A stretch of DNA of 64,000 bases from Paracoccaceae bacterium (GTDB lineage Bacteria > Pseudomonadota > Alphaproteobacteria > Rhodobacterales > Rhodobacteraceae): assembly GCA_016778765.1 (NCBI GenBank), contig JADHOV010000002.1, forward strand, positions 1 through 64,000, given 5' to 3'. The notes beneath the pieces are model-generated. The model had not been told where the DNA came from. It saw only the letters and a list, made by a program, of their open reading frames with translations, and did not search any database. Made by a program: the position numbers and the translations under genes. Below, piece after piece: positions 28,432 to 38,385 of this stretch. The first letter of the stretch is position 1. The number at the start of each line of letters is the position of its first letter.

Positions 28432-29190
28432 TTATTTCTGGCTAAGTGCGTTAATAAGGGTGTTTTTGGCCAATCTGCGGAGATTATTTGCTGCTTTCGG
28501 ACTGGCGCTTGTGAGAAGCCTAAGATCAAGATGGTAGGTTGCATCGGGCTTTGTGTTGACAAGTGAGTTCCCCCAAAAACGTTCAGCTTCTCTACAAAAT
28601 ACCTCGGCATGGGTCTGGGTATATATCCAACCATTGGTGTTTGTTGGTTTCGGCTGGGAAAGCGATATTCTGATATCTCTGATAGATAAGCCTACTGCTT
28701 GTATCTGTGGCTAAAAGCGCAGCGGCCGCATGACATATCGCCAATGTAAACAGCTTGCGATCATGCGCCCAATCAAGCAGTTCTCTCAAATCCGGATTAT
28801 CTGTTAGCCTGAGCATCTCACCATACCCGCCGGGAATAAATTTGGCAATTTAAGAAGCATCTTGGATCATGGCATTGTTTAAAAATTCGGCAAGGCTTTT
28901 GGGGTTTTTGAATGCCGTCTCAGACGCATGGAAGAAACCTGCGACACGCGGGTCTTTATCAGGCATTGCCCAGATTTCGATCGCGATGGGGGCGCCAGTG
29001 GGGGTTATCAAATCGATTTCAAATCCCGCGCTTAAAAAATGAAGCATTGGCAACGCCATTTCAACCGGGTGATTGCCCGTTGAAAATTTTTTACCATTGG
29101 GCATGGCCATATAGCGCTGTTCTGTACGGACGTTAAAGCTACGCGCCTTGGTATGTTTTACTGGAGTGGTGCACTCATCACCTCTAAAAT
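28432..29190 (-). pseudogene. hchA: HchA/Hsp31 (DJ-1/PfpI family) pseudogene
   Basis: Broken relative of the chaperone/glyoxalase Hsp31. Reading the minus strand gives the HchA order: EQRYMAMPNGKKFSTGNHPVEM, then FEIDLITPTGAPIAIEIWAMP and FKNPKSLAEFLNNAMIQDAS. An in-frame TAA at 28850-28852 interrupts it, and it continues in the same frame as AKFIPGGYGEMLRL and LFTLAICHAAAALLA. The nucleophile-elbow residue (usually C in CHGPA) is preserved as ICHAAA. Then a one-base frameshift near 28620 moves it to a third frame ending HLDLRLLTSASPKAANNL and TLINALSQK. Two independent lesions make it a pseudogene rather than a sequencing slip. The 5' end is vague; no start codon is evident upstream of 29110. 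Confidence 0.85.
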
Positions 29191-29678
29191 CAGTTTGTGT
29201 CGATTTTGCCCGCTTTTAAGTTATAAGGAATGACAAAAAAGCGCCATCTTCGGTTGGGATGGGCGAAAGGTAAGGACTTTTTAAAATGTAATAGTTTTTC
29301 CAAAACAAAAAACGCGGTGGTTACAAGTTGACGGGGTAAGAGCAGGAGCTGATGCTGTACCCAGCGACTCCTCCTTTGGCCTGATCTGTAAAACATTTAT
29401 TTAGCGGAAGAGGTGTCATAAAAAGAAAAGTGCGAAATCAGACCAGCTGGGCAGACGAGTTGGTTAAGTGGTTTTAAGTGTAGCCCGCTTTTAGACAGAG
29501 GCACCCTAACCAAAATACTGATTTGTATCATTTTTAAGAATTGCCTCAAGCGCGCTTCTGCGCAGCAAAAGCTTAAGATCACTGGTAGATTCAAGTCTCT
29601 GACCCACGCGCTTGAAAGGGCTAATAAGGATTAACAAACCAAGGGATGATCGTGACCAGTCATTCACCTCAGGTCAGT
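29191..29678. other. intergenic region
   Basis: Spacer between the di-haem peroxidase and the hchA pseudogene. It may include the lost 5' part of hchA. No other feature supported. Confidence 0.4.
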
Positions 29679-31031
29679 TTAGTCAACAGGCAAGCCGCTG
29701 GGCACAAACTCCGGACTGCCCAATCGGCTTTTGGTAGCGGTTTTTCCCGTAAGGCTATGCAAAAACTTCACAATATCAGCGATTTGATTATCCGTTAGCG
29801 AGCGGGGCTCAATATCAATTTTCGCGGCTTGTCGCGCCATTTCATAGCGATCTGATTGGATGACAAAATCAATTTCCTCCAACCAAGGCACCGGGGGTAG
29901 AGCGGCCATATCACGCGTCCAAACCGCACGCATTCCCTGCGGGTCTAAATGATGGCGCAGGATCCCTTCTAAAGTTGGGTAGGCGCCGTTATGTCCATAG
30001 GGCCCTGTCAGAGCAATATTGCGCAAGCGAGGGGTTTTGAAGCGATAGGCATCGCGCAGATCATCGCTTTCACCCATACGTCCAACATCGCGCGCAGTTG
30101 GATCCCAGCGCCGTGCGCGGCCGGGGCCAAAAGCGGGCAGGCCCAGCGCGTAGAATTTCTGATCGCTCAATAAAGGTCCATTATGGCAATTTGAGCAGCC
30201 CGCCTCGCCAAAGAATAATTGCCGTCCCCGCTCACTGGCCGGGTCTAGTGGCTTGCCCGAGGTTAAGAGCGCATCATAGGGGCTGTCAAAACTCTGCCAC
30301 TCAAGATTGATGAAATCTCCTAGGGCTTTGGCGATTTCCACGATCGTGATCTGTTCTGGGCTGTCTATATCATCAAAGGCCTTGACGAACATATCACCAT
30401 AGGCTGGGATCACGCGCACGCGTTTGGCCAAAATCGGCCAAGCTGCATCGATTCTGTCATGCACAGCGCCGGCAATTTCATTCTCTTTGGGGTTTCCAGC
30501 CATTTCAAATTGCGCCACAAGCGGAAAAATCGCTTGCGCTGAAATAATCGTGTTCAACCCATCTGGCAACCATTCCTGAGCCGGTGAGTTGAAGCCATTT
30601 TCATAAATATCGCTGATTTCAAGCCGTCCGTCCTGAAAGACCACATTGATAGATTTATGCCCCAAATTCCACAGCGCTGTGGCATTGCGTGGAATACGCT
30701 TTTTGATTTTGTCATCGCCCGTGCCGGCGCTGCGCTTAGGGCCTATTCCTACACCGCCTTCGCCGATGCCAAGGCTAAGCCCATCACTACCGCCATGGTC
30801 AGGGTGATGGCATGTGCTGCAACTGATATTGCGATTGCCAGAGAGAATTTTATCGTAAAATAAAAGTCGGCCAATGCTTGCTTTTTGTAGGTCGAATGGA
30901 TGAAACTGCGCCTCGGTGAGGGGTGGCGTTTCTGCCCATATGGCAGAGCTGCTTAACGCAGAAACAAGGATAGAAACATGTATCGCACTAAACAGGTTTT
31001 TAAGAAATTGGGGCTGGTTTTGGCGTTGCAA
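29679..31031 (-). CDS. di-haem cytochrome c peroxidase (CcpA/MauG family)
   Basis: Periplasmic protein with two covalent c-type haems: C71-S-T-C-H75 (ISCSTCHHPDHGG) and a second CSNCHNGPLLSD in the C-terminal half. Domain order is that of bacterial cytochrome c peroxidases, which reduce H2O2, or MauG-like relatives that oxidise protein substrates. The mature protein begins near ETPPLTEAQF after a secretion signal (SILVSALSSSAIWA). The open frame reaches 31439, but that extension is the antisense of the Sel1-repeat gene. No ATG, GTG or CTG fits well; I use the TTG at 31031, giving 450 residues and a 54-base overlap with the divergent gene. The start is the uncertain point. Confidence 0.85.
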   Translation of the reverse strand: MQRQNQPQFLKNLFSAIHVSILVSALSSSAIWAETPPLTEAQFHPFDLQKASIGRLLFYDKILSGNRNISCSTCHHPDHGGSDGLSLGIGEGGVGIGPKRSAGTGDDKIKKRIPRNATALWNLGHKSINVVFQDGRLEISDIYENGFNSPAQEWLPDGLNTIISAQAIFPLVAQFEMAGNPKENEIAGAVHDRIDAAWPILAKRVRVIPAYGDMFVKAFDDIDSPEQITIVEIAKALGDFINLEWQSFDSPYDALLTSGKPLDPASERGRQLFFGEAGCSNCHNGPLLSDQKFYALGLPAFGPGRARRWDPTARDVGRMGESDDLRDAYRFKTPRLRNIALTGPYGHNGAYPTLEGILRHHLDPQGMRAVWTRDMAALPPVPWLEEIDFVIQSDRYEMARQAAKIDIEPRSLTDNQIADIVKFLHSLTGKTATKSRLGSPEFVPSGLPVD

Positions 31032-31484
31032 ACCGCGTTGATGAGCGCTGGGCCCGCTTTGGCCGAGCTTGAAATTGCCAGAGATTTGATGGAGGCGGGC
31101 AAATTTGAACAAGCGCGCCACGCGCTGTGGCCGGCGGCCCGTTCGGGCAATGCCGAGGCCGAAGAATTGATTGGCGTAATGTATGCGATGGGCTTGGGCG
31201 TAGAGCAAGATTTTGAGCGCGCGTTTGATTGGTATTTGCGCAGTGCAATGAAAGGCCATCCGGGCGCACAATCTGGTGTGGGGTGGTATTATGAACTGGG
31301 GCTTGGCATGCCCGCGCCTGATTTGACCCGCGCCTATATGTGGTATGTGCTCTCTGCGATTGGCAATGATCCGGATGCGATGATTAGCCAAGAGGAAGTG
31401 GTTAAAAAAATGACGAAAGAGCAGATTGAAAAGGCGCATGTTTTGATCGATGATTATCGGGTCTGGTTATATCCGTTCAGATAA
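30978..31484 (+). CDS. Sel1-repeat (TPR-like) periplasmic protein
   Basis: 168 residues. The signal peptide MYRTKQVFKKLGLVLALQTA...GPALA is cleaved near residue 29. Repeats follow: ARHALWPAARSGNAEAEELIGVMYAMGLGVEQDFERAFDWY is broken into typical 36-residue SEL1 units, and GHPGAQSGVGWYYELGLGM with LTRAYMWYVLSAIGND forms the next. SLR proteins are adaptors in complexes. AAGGA precedes the ATG, which makes this start solid and means the divergent peroxidase overlaps it at the 5' end. A bidirectional terminator lies downstream. Confidence 0.88.
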   Translation: MYRTKQVFKKLGLVLALQTALMSAGPALAELEIARDLMEAGKFEQARHALWPAARSGNAEAEELIGVMYAMGLGVEQDFERAFDWYLRSAMKGHPGAQSGVGWYYELGLGMPAPDLTRAYMWYVLSAIGNDPDAMISQEEVVKKMTKEQIEKAHVLIDDYRVWLYPFR

Positions 31485-31540
31485 GAACGGATGCACACCA
31501 GCTTTGCAAATGTTTTCAACAGTTTTGACAGTAAGATGCA

Positions 31541-31589
31541 AAAGCGGGATCTGCGCAGCGCTATATGCGGCGCAGATCCTTTGTTTTTA
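31541..31589. terminator. bidirectional rho-independent terminator
   Basis: A perfect 10-bp stem, GGATCTGCGC (31547-31556) with GCGCAGATCC (31570-31579), loop of 13 bases. It is followed by TTTGTTTTT on the plus strand; on the minus strand the stem is followed by CGCTTTTGC. It sits between the convergent Sel1-repeat gene and dctP, touching the dctP stop region, and would serve both. Confidence 0.9.
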
Positions 31590-32645
31590 TTGAATATCCG
31601 CTGCGCGACCGGCGGAAATATCGGCCTCTGCGGCAGCAACCGCTGCGGTCAGTGCATTAAACACCTCTTCGCCTCCATCTACATTGGCTTTGAACCAATC
31701 AAAAACGGGCGCCGCAGCTGCTTTAAACGCAGCTTTTTCTTCAGGTGTGGGCACGTAAAGATCTCCGCCACCAGCTACAAAATCTGCATAGGCTTGGATT
31801 GATTTGCGCTTAGGTGAAGCGAAAGTGGCCTGTTGCAATTGTGAGAAACCATCTGCAACGATCGTGCGCATTTCTACTGGCATTGACATGAATGTGTCAT
31901 TTGACATCCACCACAACGCGCCCATATAGGCATGGCCATCCAAAGTCACATATTTCAGGCCCGCATCTGGGAATTTCATCCCCATAATATCGGTGATGCC
32001 GTTTTTGGACCCTTCAACCACGCCGGTTTGAAACGATGTAAACAGTTCAGGCCATGGGATTGGCGTAGGAGAGGCGCCAAGCGCTTTCACCAGTTCTTGC
32101 GGAAGATCTGCAACAACGGTGCGGATTTTTAAGCCAGCCATGTCATCTGGGTTTTGAACGCGGCGTTTTGTATTGGCAAAGTTGCGCCATCCGCCAGTAT
32201 TCCCGATTGTCATCAAACGGATTTTATCGCCCGAATCTTCAAGCGCCATTTTGCGTACTGTGCGAGTAAAATCACCGGAAAGAACATGCTCAGCAATGCG
32301 ATCATCTGCCATCAAATAAGGCAGGTCCAGAACTTGCACATACGGGAAGATGCCTGCTGCGCCGCCGGATGTTGAAATATACACATCGATTGAGCCATCG
32401 GCCACACCTTGCAAACATTCTGCGCCTTTTGAACACAGCTGTGTGCCGATGAACAATTCAACTTCGATCGCGCCGTTTGAAGCGCTCTCAACATAGTTTT
32501 TAAACACAACAAGACCATCATAGTCTTCATCGTTTTCATTCGAGTTGGCTGTGGCTCGAATTGTGTAATCTGCGGCATTGGCAGCCACCGCCCCTGTGGT
32601 GAGCATCGCTGCGAGCGTCAGCGACTTGATAGTACCTTTTAGCAT
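31587..32645 (-). CDS. dctP: TRAP transporter substrate-binding protein
   Basis: Periplasmic DctP-family solute receptor of 352 residues for a tripartite ATP-independent transporter. The signal peptide is MLKGTIKSLTLAAMLTTGAVAANA. The core shows DLPYLMADDRIAEHVL, the family's GLKIRTVVADLPQELVKALGASPTPIPWPELFTSFQTGVVEG run (arginine that pairs with a carboxylate ligand at about residue 178), and AYMGALWWMSNDTFM. Ligands are usually organic acids, taurine-like compounds or keto acids. It lies first in the dctP-M-Q operon by expression order on the minus strand downstream of the permeases: dctQ, dctM, dctP are in that transcription order. Confidence 0.95.
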   Translation of the reverse strand: MLKGTIKSLTLAAMLTTGAVAANAADYTIRATANSNENDEDYDGLVVFKNYVESASNGAIEVELFIGTQLCSKGAECLQGVADGSIDVYISTSGGAAGIFPYVQVLDLPYLMADDRIAEHVLSGDFTRTVRKMALEDSGDKIRLMTIGNTGGWRNFANTKRRVQNPDDMAGLKIRTVVADLPQELVKALGASPTPIPWPELFTSFQTGVVEGSKNGITDIMGMKFPDAGLKYVTLDGHAYMGALWWMSNDTFMSMPVEMRTIVADGFSQLQQATFASPKRKSIQAYADFVAGGGDLYVPTPEEKAAFKAAAAPVFDWFKANVDGGEEVFNALTAAVAAAEADISAGRAADIQ

Positions 32646-32676
32646 GTTTTCCTCCCTAGAGATATTGCAGTTAAGG

Positions 32677-33966
32677 TTAGTTTACGAACCCGGTAAGACG
32701 TGGGATCGTCATGGAAATGGCTGGAATATAGGTGATTAAGAAGATCACTAATATTTCAACCAAAAGAAATGGAATGATTGCGCGGGCGATACTATCGACT
32801 CTCTCTCCTGATACAGAGGAGGCCACGAACAGCACCAAGCCCATTGGGGGCGTTGCCAGCCCAACCGTTAAATTTACGCTCATTATGATTGCAAAATGAA
32901 CCGGGTCAATGCCCATACTGATGAAAATTGGCCCCAAGATCGGCCCCAAAATAATGATTGCCGGCCCGGCGTCTAAAAACATCCCAACAATGAACAATAA
33001 GATATTGATCAGAAAAAGCAAAATCAACGGGTTTTCAGAAAGCGACAATATAAACGCTGCAAGGGTTTCTGGGGCATGGCTCAGGCTCACGACTGTTTTA
33101 AACGCCATTGCCGCGCCAACCAATAATAAAACCACCGAAGAAGTCATCGCCGCTTTTGTAAGAACCTGTGGTAAATCCCTAAGTTTCAGTGATTTTAAAA
33201 CAAATAAACCGATAAAAGTCGCATAGCCTACCGCAACAGCCGCGGCCTCTGTCGGGGTAAATATCCCGCCGAGAATACCACCAAGGATGATCACCGGCGT
33301 CATCAAAGGAAAGAACGCTTTCAGGCTGGCTTGGCCGCGGGCGTGCCAGCTGTATTTGGCGCTGGCAACTGGAAAATCATAGCGGTCGGCCATGACCTTC
33401 ACCATCAGCATCAGCCCTGCACCAACCATAATCCCCGGCACAATACCTGCTAAGAATAACGCGGCGACGCTTTCGCCCATCACATAGGCATAAATGATCA
33501 TGATGCCTGAAGGGGGGATAATGGGCCCAATAACCGAACTGGCGGCGGTAATCGCGGCTGCAAAACGCCGTGTATAGCCCTGCTTTTCCATCGCAGGGAT
33601 CAGCATAGAGCCAAGCGCAGAGGTGTCAGCGACGGCTGATCCGGATAGGCCGGCAAACAGCATTGAGGATAAAATATTCACATGTGCAAGACCACCGCGT
33701 AGATGCCCCATAATTGCCTGCGCGAATTCCACCAAACGGCTTGTGATGCCACCCCGGTTCATCAATTCGCCCGCCAACATAAAAAATGGGATGGCCATCA
33801 GTGGAAAGCTATCCATTCCATTGTAAACGTTGCGATATAAAAGGGCGATGTCACGCTCTTGACCGTTGAGCCATAACAAAAGCCCGGGCGCCGCCAACAG
33901 CCCAAAAAACACCGGTAGACCAATCACCAAAAACACCAAAAACAGGGGGAGGAACCACACCAGCAT
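32677..33966 (-). CDS. dctM: TRAP transporter large permease
   Basis: DctM-type membrane protein of 429 residues with about 12 helices. Hallmarks include GLPVFFGLLAAPGLLLWL, the SGSAVADTSALGSMLIPAM motif, ASSVIGPIIPPSGIMIIYAY and NLTVGLATPPMGLVLFVASS. It couples sodium entry to solute uptake. The start ATG overlaps the dctQ stop (TAATG), showing translational coupling, and dctP follows 31 bases further on. Confidence 0.96.
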   Translation of the reverse strand: MLVWFLPLFLVFLVIGLPVFFGLLAAPGLLLWLNGQERDIALLYRNVYNGMDSFPLMAIPFFMLAGELMNRGGITSRLVEFAQAIMGHLRGGLAHVNILSSMLFAGLSGSAVADTSALGSMLIPAMEKQGYTRRFAAAITAASSVIGPIIPPSGIMIIYAYVMGESVAALFLAGIVPGIMVGAGLMLMVKVMADRYDFPVASAKYSWHARGQASLKAFFPLMTPVIILGGILGGIFTPTEAAAVAVGYATFIGLFVLKSLKLRDLPQVLTKAAMTSSVVLLLVGAAMAFKTVVSLSHAPETLAAFILSLSENPLILLFLINILLFIVGMFLDAGPAIIILGPILGPIFISMGIDPVHFAIIMSVNLTVGLATPPMGLVLFVASSVSGERVDSIARAIIPFLLVEILVIFLITYIPAISMTIPRLTGFVN

Positions 33967-34553
33967 TATTGCGCACTTTCGCTGTCAAGAATAGGAATAT
34001 CCCGTAAATGGCGATGCTCCCCGCCCAAGGTAATGATTTGGCGAATAATTAACTCCACCGTAGCAAAAATCATTAAAACAGCCCCAACAAACAGTGATAA
34101 ATACATCCATGCCAATTTGAGTTTAACGGCTTTCAAACCGATCAACTGAAGCGGAAGCTTTAAAGAGGCGCTGGCAAACAGCCATCCAGAATTAACGTGT
34201 TTCCAACCCAATTTTACGGCAACGCAGAGCACCACAAGAGACACTGTAAACAGAAACAGCGTTAGCAAGGTAACGCCCCGACGGGGCAAAAACTGCGTCA
34301 GAGTTTCAATTGCAACAAAACCACCCTGACGCAGCGCGATTGGCGCCATCAAGCCCGTGAGCCATAGCATAAGAAACCGTGCCGCTTCATCCGGCCAGGG
34401 CAGGGCATTGTTGAGCGCATAGCGGCAGAAAACCTGCAGTAAAATTATAAGGACCATAAGCGCCAAGGCGATGACTGAGAGCCAGCGCCCAAACCAACCA
34501 CAGATATCATTGAAAATTTGCAATGGTTTGAGAAGGGTGAACATCGCATGCAT
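33966..34553 (-). CDS. dctQ: TRAP transporter small permease
   Basis: DctQ-type four-helix protein of 195 residues. The tell-tale is CRYALNNALPWPDEAARFLMLWLTGLMAPIALRQGG. It joins DctM to form the transport unit. I start at the ATG at 34553; a TTG five codons upstream (34568) is possible because no ribosome site decides between them. It is the first gene of the operon; the promoter must lie in the 1.4-kb gene-poor stretch upstream. Confidence 0.9.
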   Translation of the reverse strand: MHAMFTLLKPLQIFNDICGWFGRWLSVIALALMVLIILLQVFCRYALNNALPWPDEAARFLMLWLTGLMAPIALRQGGFVAIETLTQFLPRRGVTLLTLFLFTVSLVVLCVAVKLGWKHVNSGWLFASASLKLPLQLIGLKAVKLKLAWMYLSLFVGAVLMIFATVELIIRQIITLGGEHRHLRDIPILDSESAQ

Positions 34554-34568
34554 TACATTATTTTCCAA

Positions 34569-36015
34569 TCCACAGACGAGCGCGGCGCGTTTTGTGAGGC
34601 TTCGCTTTTATGTTGTGGCTCGGCTTTTGCCGAGATAGGCAGCGCGTTTGGTGCTGCATAAGCTGCGTTTATCGCTACGCAGATATAGTTGCGCTTGGAT
34701 GTTAAGATAATGTTGTTATTCATTTTCTAGCCAAAATTCAAATCCGCAACCAAAAGCCTATTTTCACCATCAAATCAACATGCCGAAAACGGCATTCAAT
34801 TTTTACAAACTGCTGCAATTTGGACAGGTGATTGTTCACTCCATTCTCTTCTTTGCGCCTTCGCTAGCATTCAATCGCGGGTAAATCAATAGTGTATCAA
34901 TTTTTAAGGGGATGAATTTTTTTTCTTGTGCCGAGCAAGATCATTTCTGCGTATCAGCAGGGCTGATTTCAAAGTAAAAAGGAGCGCTCCAAACGATAAG
35001 AGGGCGTATTTATGTAACTTTTTTCCTTTGGAATTTCGGTGGAATGAACCTGAATTTATGTAGATATTTTGGCGAGGTTTAGTTATCTTCAGAAGGTTTT
35101 TTGGGCTTGATAAGATTGGCGCGTGGGTCACCATCTTTAACAAGAATTAGCGAATTTTAGGTGGCTATAAGGTTAAATTTTATGACAGTTTATTGTCAAA
35201 GGTCTTCGCTTGGATAATCAGAAAACCCCAAAAAGCGCGGTGCAGGCGGGTTAATTGGTTTTAATGGTAGGCTTTATCACACGGTTGTATTTTGACGCAT
35301 TGCTTTGAGCAGTGCCGTATATTTTCAATGTCAGATCAATCCAGCGTTCCCCTTTTTTGCTCAAATTCAATGAGTATATGACCGGTTCAAAAACGCCCCA
35401 AGCGGTTTAGCTGTAACCGCGCCGTACATTGCAAATGCAAGGGCCAAAGTGATCAGCTTTAAATCGATCTCTTTAGACAAGGCCTTGCGCAAAGTACCGG
35501 TTAACTGCCCTGCGCCTTAATCGGATAGCTGGCAATGGTTCAACAAAATGTGGGCTGGTCTTGACAATTATGATGCTTTTTCCGTTGGCGTGGATCAATT
35601 ATTTATCGTTACCAATAAAATTATACCAATGCGCGGCGATTTCAAAGCGTGCTTCATCCTGAAAATCGAACATATTGACATTGCCGCTGTTCCTATCGGT
35701 TCCTGCATTTTGTTTTTCGCTTTCTGGAGTTTATTGCATGATCGGCGTCGGATCAAAACGCGCGATCGCAACGGCGCATGCTTGGGTGTTGACGTACAGA
35801 ACTTTTTTTTGGCGAAGGGGCATTTGAGGGGCAAAACAGTGTCCGAATGACGTGGGTTTGCGCAAAGGGGCACATTGGCTTAGCGATGTTTATGTTGGTT
35901 ATTTAAAAAAGTGAAATTTGGGCCGCAGATAAGCGAGCCCTGTGTTTGATTTGATAGTTGCGGCTTCTGGTTTATCAAAGATTAAAACGGATATTGGTAA
36001 AGTCGCATAATTGAT
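34569..36015. other. long gene-poor region
   Basis: About 1.45 kb with no confident gene. Candidate frames (34904-35143 minus, 35548-35850 plus) lack ribosome sites and look like translated AT-rich noncoding DNA; the two frames at 35.6 kb shadow each other. I see no transposase or integrase signature, repeat or RNA gene. The dctQ promoter probably lies near 34600-34750. Confidence 0.5.
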
Positions 36016-36186
36016 TTATTGGGGCCAGTTTTTTTGATCCAAAAGCCTAGAATATTCCTCTGCGACTTTTTCAGCATGCGTTTCTGCTTCAAAGATGAGC
36101 TTTTTCACCTGCCATTCTGCGTGGGTCAGATTATGCCACCCAATGCAATTGGCCGTCGGTGATCGTCCGCAGTCACATTTTTTCAC
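36016..36186 (-). CDS. small CxCGRSPT protein
   Basis: 56 residues from a GTG at 36186 (or 60 from a TTG at 36198). The N terminus, KKCDCGRSPTANCIGWHNLT, has three cysteines and a histidine in a pattern I associate with small conserved proteins of marine bacteria and phages that may bind zinc. The C-terminal 30 residues are an acidic helix (HAEKVAEEYSRLLDQ). Function unknown. Confidence 0.6.
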   Translation of the reverse strand: MKKCDCGRSPTANCIGWHNLTHAEWQVKKLIFEAETHAEKVAEEYSRLLDQKNWPQ

Positions 36187-36332
36187 ATCATTTCCCAACG
36201 TCTAGGGTGGCTAGCCCGCGCTCTATAAAAGCGATTAACCGTGACCGCTGCGTGCGGATTAAGACACAAACCTATTTAACGTACGGTTCGAGATACAGAT
36301 TGGATCAAAAATAATGAGGGGTTTTCGAAAGT

Positions 36333-36506
36333 TTACCCGAGCATAAGCAACAAGGATTTGCCTCTGTCTGTTGCTTGATTTTTACTATCCACGAAATTGG
36401 ATTGTTTCAACCACTCCCAAACCAGATCGTCTACATCGGTCAGCAGGTATTCTCGTCCGTATTGAACGAGTTCATCTATAAAATGTCGATCCCGTGTTTC
36501 ATTCAT
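36333..36506 (-). CDS. hypothetical protein, 57 residues
   Basis: Too short for routine calling but well formed: GGAGCTGACTT precedes an ATG, and the product runs MNETRDRHFIDELVQYGREY, then LLTDVDDLVWEWLKQSNF and a short tail. It is acidic, helical and soluble. No family recognised. It lies between the CxCGRSPT protein and a lipoprotein gene on the same strand. Confidence 0.45.
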   Translation of the reverse strand: MNETRDRHFIDELVQYGREYLLTDVDDLVWEWLKQSNFVDSKNQATDRGKSLLLMLG

Positions 36507-36829
36507 AAGTCAGCTCCATAAGTGGCAGTTTCAATGAGGCTGTTGGCTACGACTATCTTAGCTTAACGACTGTTTTATTTAGGGTACGCTGAAGAAGCGA
36601 TTTTAGATCAATATTCGTGCGATCAGTTTCATTAGCTTTAATAAGCCACTGATTAAATGAACATAATCAGATTAAGAAAAACGCAAAGATACAACGAGAA
36701 ACCAATAATTAAAGTTATGGTGTTTTAAGTCAAAGTTTGGAGGGGCTTTTTATCGCGGGCACAAATCTGCCTGAAATGCCCAAGCGCATCGTCATTTAAG
36801 ATTTTCAAGAGGGTTTTTTATCAATGGTT
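36507..36829. other. intergenic region
   Basis: 323 AT-rich bases with no recognised feature. Confidence 0.4.
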
Positions 36830-37501
36830 TTAACTAGAAAACGTGATAACGCCAATTTCGTACCACCCCCGATTGAAAAATAAATTTGTACTCACATCTG
36901 ATGCTCTAACTTTTAAAACGGATCGTGGCTTCAATATAAATTCTTCCTCATCATATGGCGCACCATTTACAAAGCTATCATATGTAGTGATTAAAAGCGC
37001 CTCTCTCATGTCATTGTTAATCGTAACGACAAAGCCAACATTTGTTGCATCAAGAGTGGCAAAAATTAAGGCGGACTCAATAGAAGTCATTGCCGCTTCT
37101 AATTTTGGGTTCCGCGCCAGATATAATCCGTAATAACCATCGCCTTTATCTTCTATGCCAAGCGCCAAGGCCCCGGTCATGTTATCCTGATTTTGATCAT
37201 CCACTCGCATGACCGACGCTTCAAGTTCAATATTTGCGGTTGCAAACAACGCGCTCTCATCGCTGTTGCATGATTGTAACTTTCCGATCATGCCATAGGT
37301 TTCTAATATGCCCAGCACCTGACCGATTTCGGACTGACAATCATCCATGCTCGACGCGGGGACTTGCATAAATATAGGCAAATTGATGGGATCTCTAGAT
37401 GCGATTACATCTTGGATGTCCCTCACGTAGAAGGTTGGCGTCACATTAAATTGGCAGGCAGATAAAACACTCAGAAGAATGATGACCGTAAATTTTCGCA
37501 T
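36830..37501 (-). CDS. lipoprotein of unknown function
   Basis: 223 residues. The signal MRKFTVIILLSVLSAC carries lipobox LSAC, with acylated Cys at residue 16 followed by QFNVTPTFYVRDIQDVI. The rest is a soluble beta-rich domain, with two cysteines (MDDCQSEIGQVL, LQSCNSDES) that may pair. It resembles the alphaproteobacterial lipoproteins grouped as DUF7424 (a sequence impression only). The frame extends upstream to 37558, but that would put 19 charged residues before the signal, so I start at 37501. It sits just upstream of the phage-type lysis genes on the other strand. Confidence 0.7.
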   Translation of the reverse strand: MRKFTVIILLSVLSACQFNVTPTFYVRDIQDVIASRDPINLPIFMQVPASSMDDCQSEIGQVLGILETYGMIGKLQSCNSDESALFATANIELEASVMRVDDQNQDNMTGALALGIEDKGDGYYGLYLARNPKLEAAMTSIESALIFATLDATNVGFVVTINNDMREALLITTYDSFVNGAPYDEEEFILKPRSVLKVRASDVSTNLFFNRGWYEIGVITFSS

Positions 37502-38385
37502 TGGTTTTGCCTTTTTTGATTGGGCTATTTTCATATTTGCCAAATAATGTCGCGTCATGACCTTTTTCAGGACAATTCGATAGTATGTTTAAGGACTTCA
37601 AAAATAAATGAATTTTTAACTTTTTTCGCAGGCTGATAAAATCTTACGACTTAAAAGGGGCGGTATGTCAAATCCCGTTGGTGGCCAGTTCAAAGAAAAC
37701 ATTTGGTAAAAGCGCGGCGAATAGCAGCTTTAGGGCCAATACCCGCCCAAGTTTTTTCACTTTTGCAAAGGATATCTTTAAACCCAGCGCGGAATGTGCA
37801 AGGCGCAAGCTTTGAAATGTAACCTTTTTTGTCCAGCGCTTTAACGCTTTCCGGCGCAGCACGACCTCCAAGGCGAGGAGGTGCTATTTCATAAGATCCC
37901 AGGCTTGTTGGGGTGGCGTCATCGGGCTTTATAGCCGGCTATGCGCTGGGGTGGGTTATCGTTTAGCAGGGTGCCGATCCAATTTTCTAAGGCCGAACCC
38001 TAAGGGGCGATCTAAATGGGCAATCTTGCAAAGCTAGAGCCTAGCGTGGAAGAGACCTCGCGTTTATATTTGCCTGTATCCCAAGTCCCGTTTGCAAGGC
38101 CCAAAATAACAGATGGATTGCAGCTCCGCGGTTTGGCGCGCCGTGTGCATGATTTTAAAGGTTGCGTTTCGAACAGCTTATGAACCATTCGAAAACACTC
38201 GTTTATCGCAAAAAACAAGTAACGGGCGCTGTGTTTGCATGGCTGGTTTTGAGGTATCGTGGCATATATCAGCCCCTGGCATAAGACGGTTAATTAAGCG
38301 CGCGTAGTCTTTACGTAGATGCAGCAATTCTAACCGACTCTTCGTTCTCCTGGTTCTCCTGCGGGTGCGTCACGAGGGAAAGTCG
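37502..38385. other. gene-poor spacer before the lysis cassette
   Basis: No confident gene. A 55-codon plus frame (38015-38182, MGNLAKLEPSVEETSRLYLP) with AAGGGG upstream and a minus frame at 37668-37871 were considered; neither is recognisable. Both could be decayed genes. Confidence 0.4.

Noticed and set aside
31032-31439. 136-residue N-terminal extension of the di-haem peroxidase
   Set aside because: It is the antisense translation of the Sel1-repeat gene, rich in His, Arg and Gln.
35548-35873. Plus and minus frames of about 100 codons near 35.6 kb
   Set aside because: Each shadows the other, neither has a ribosome site or domain, and the base composition is that of the surrounding spacer.
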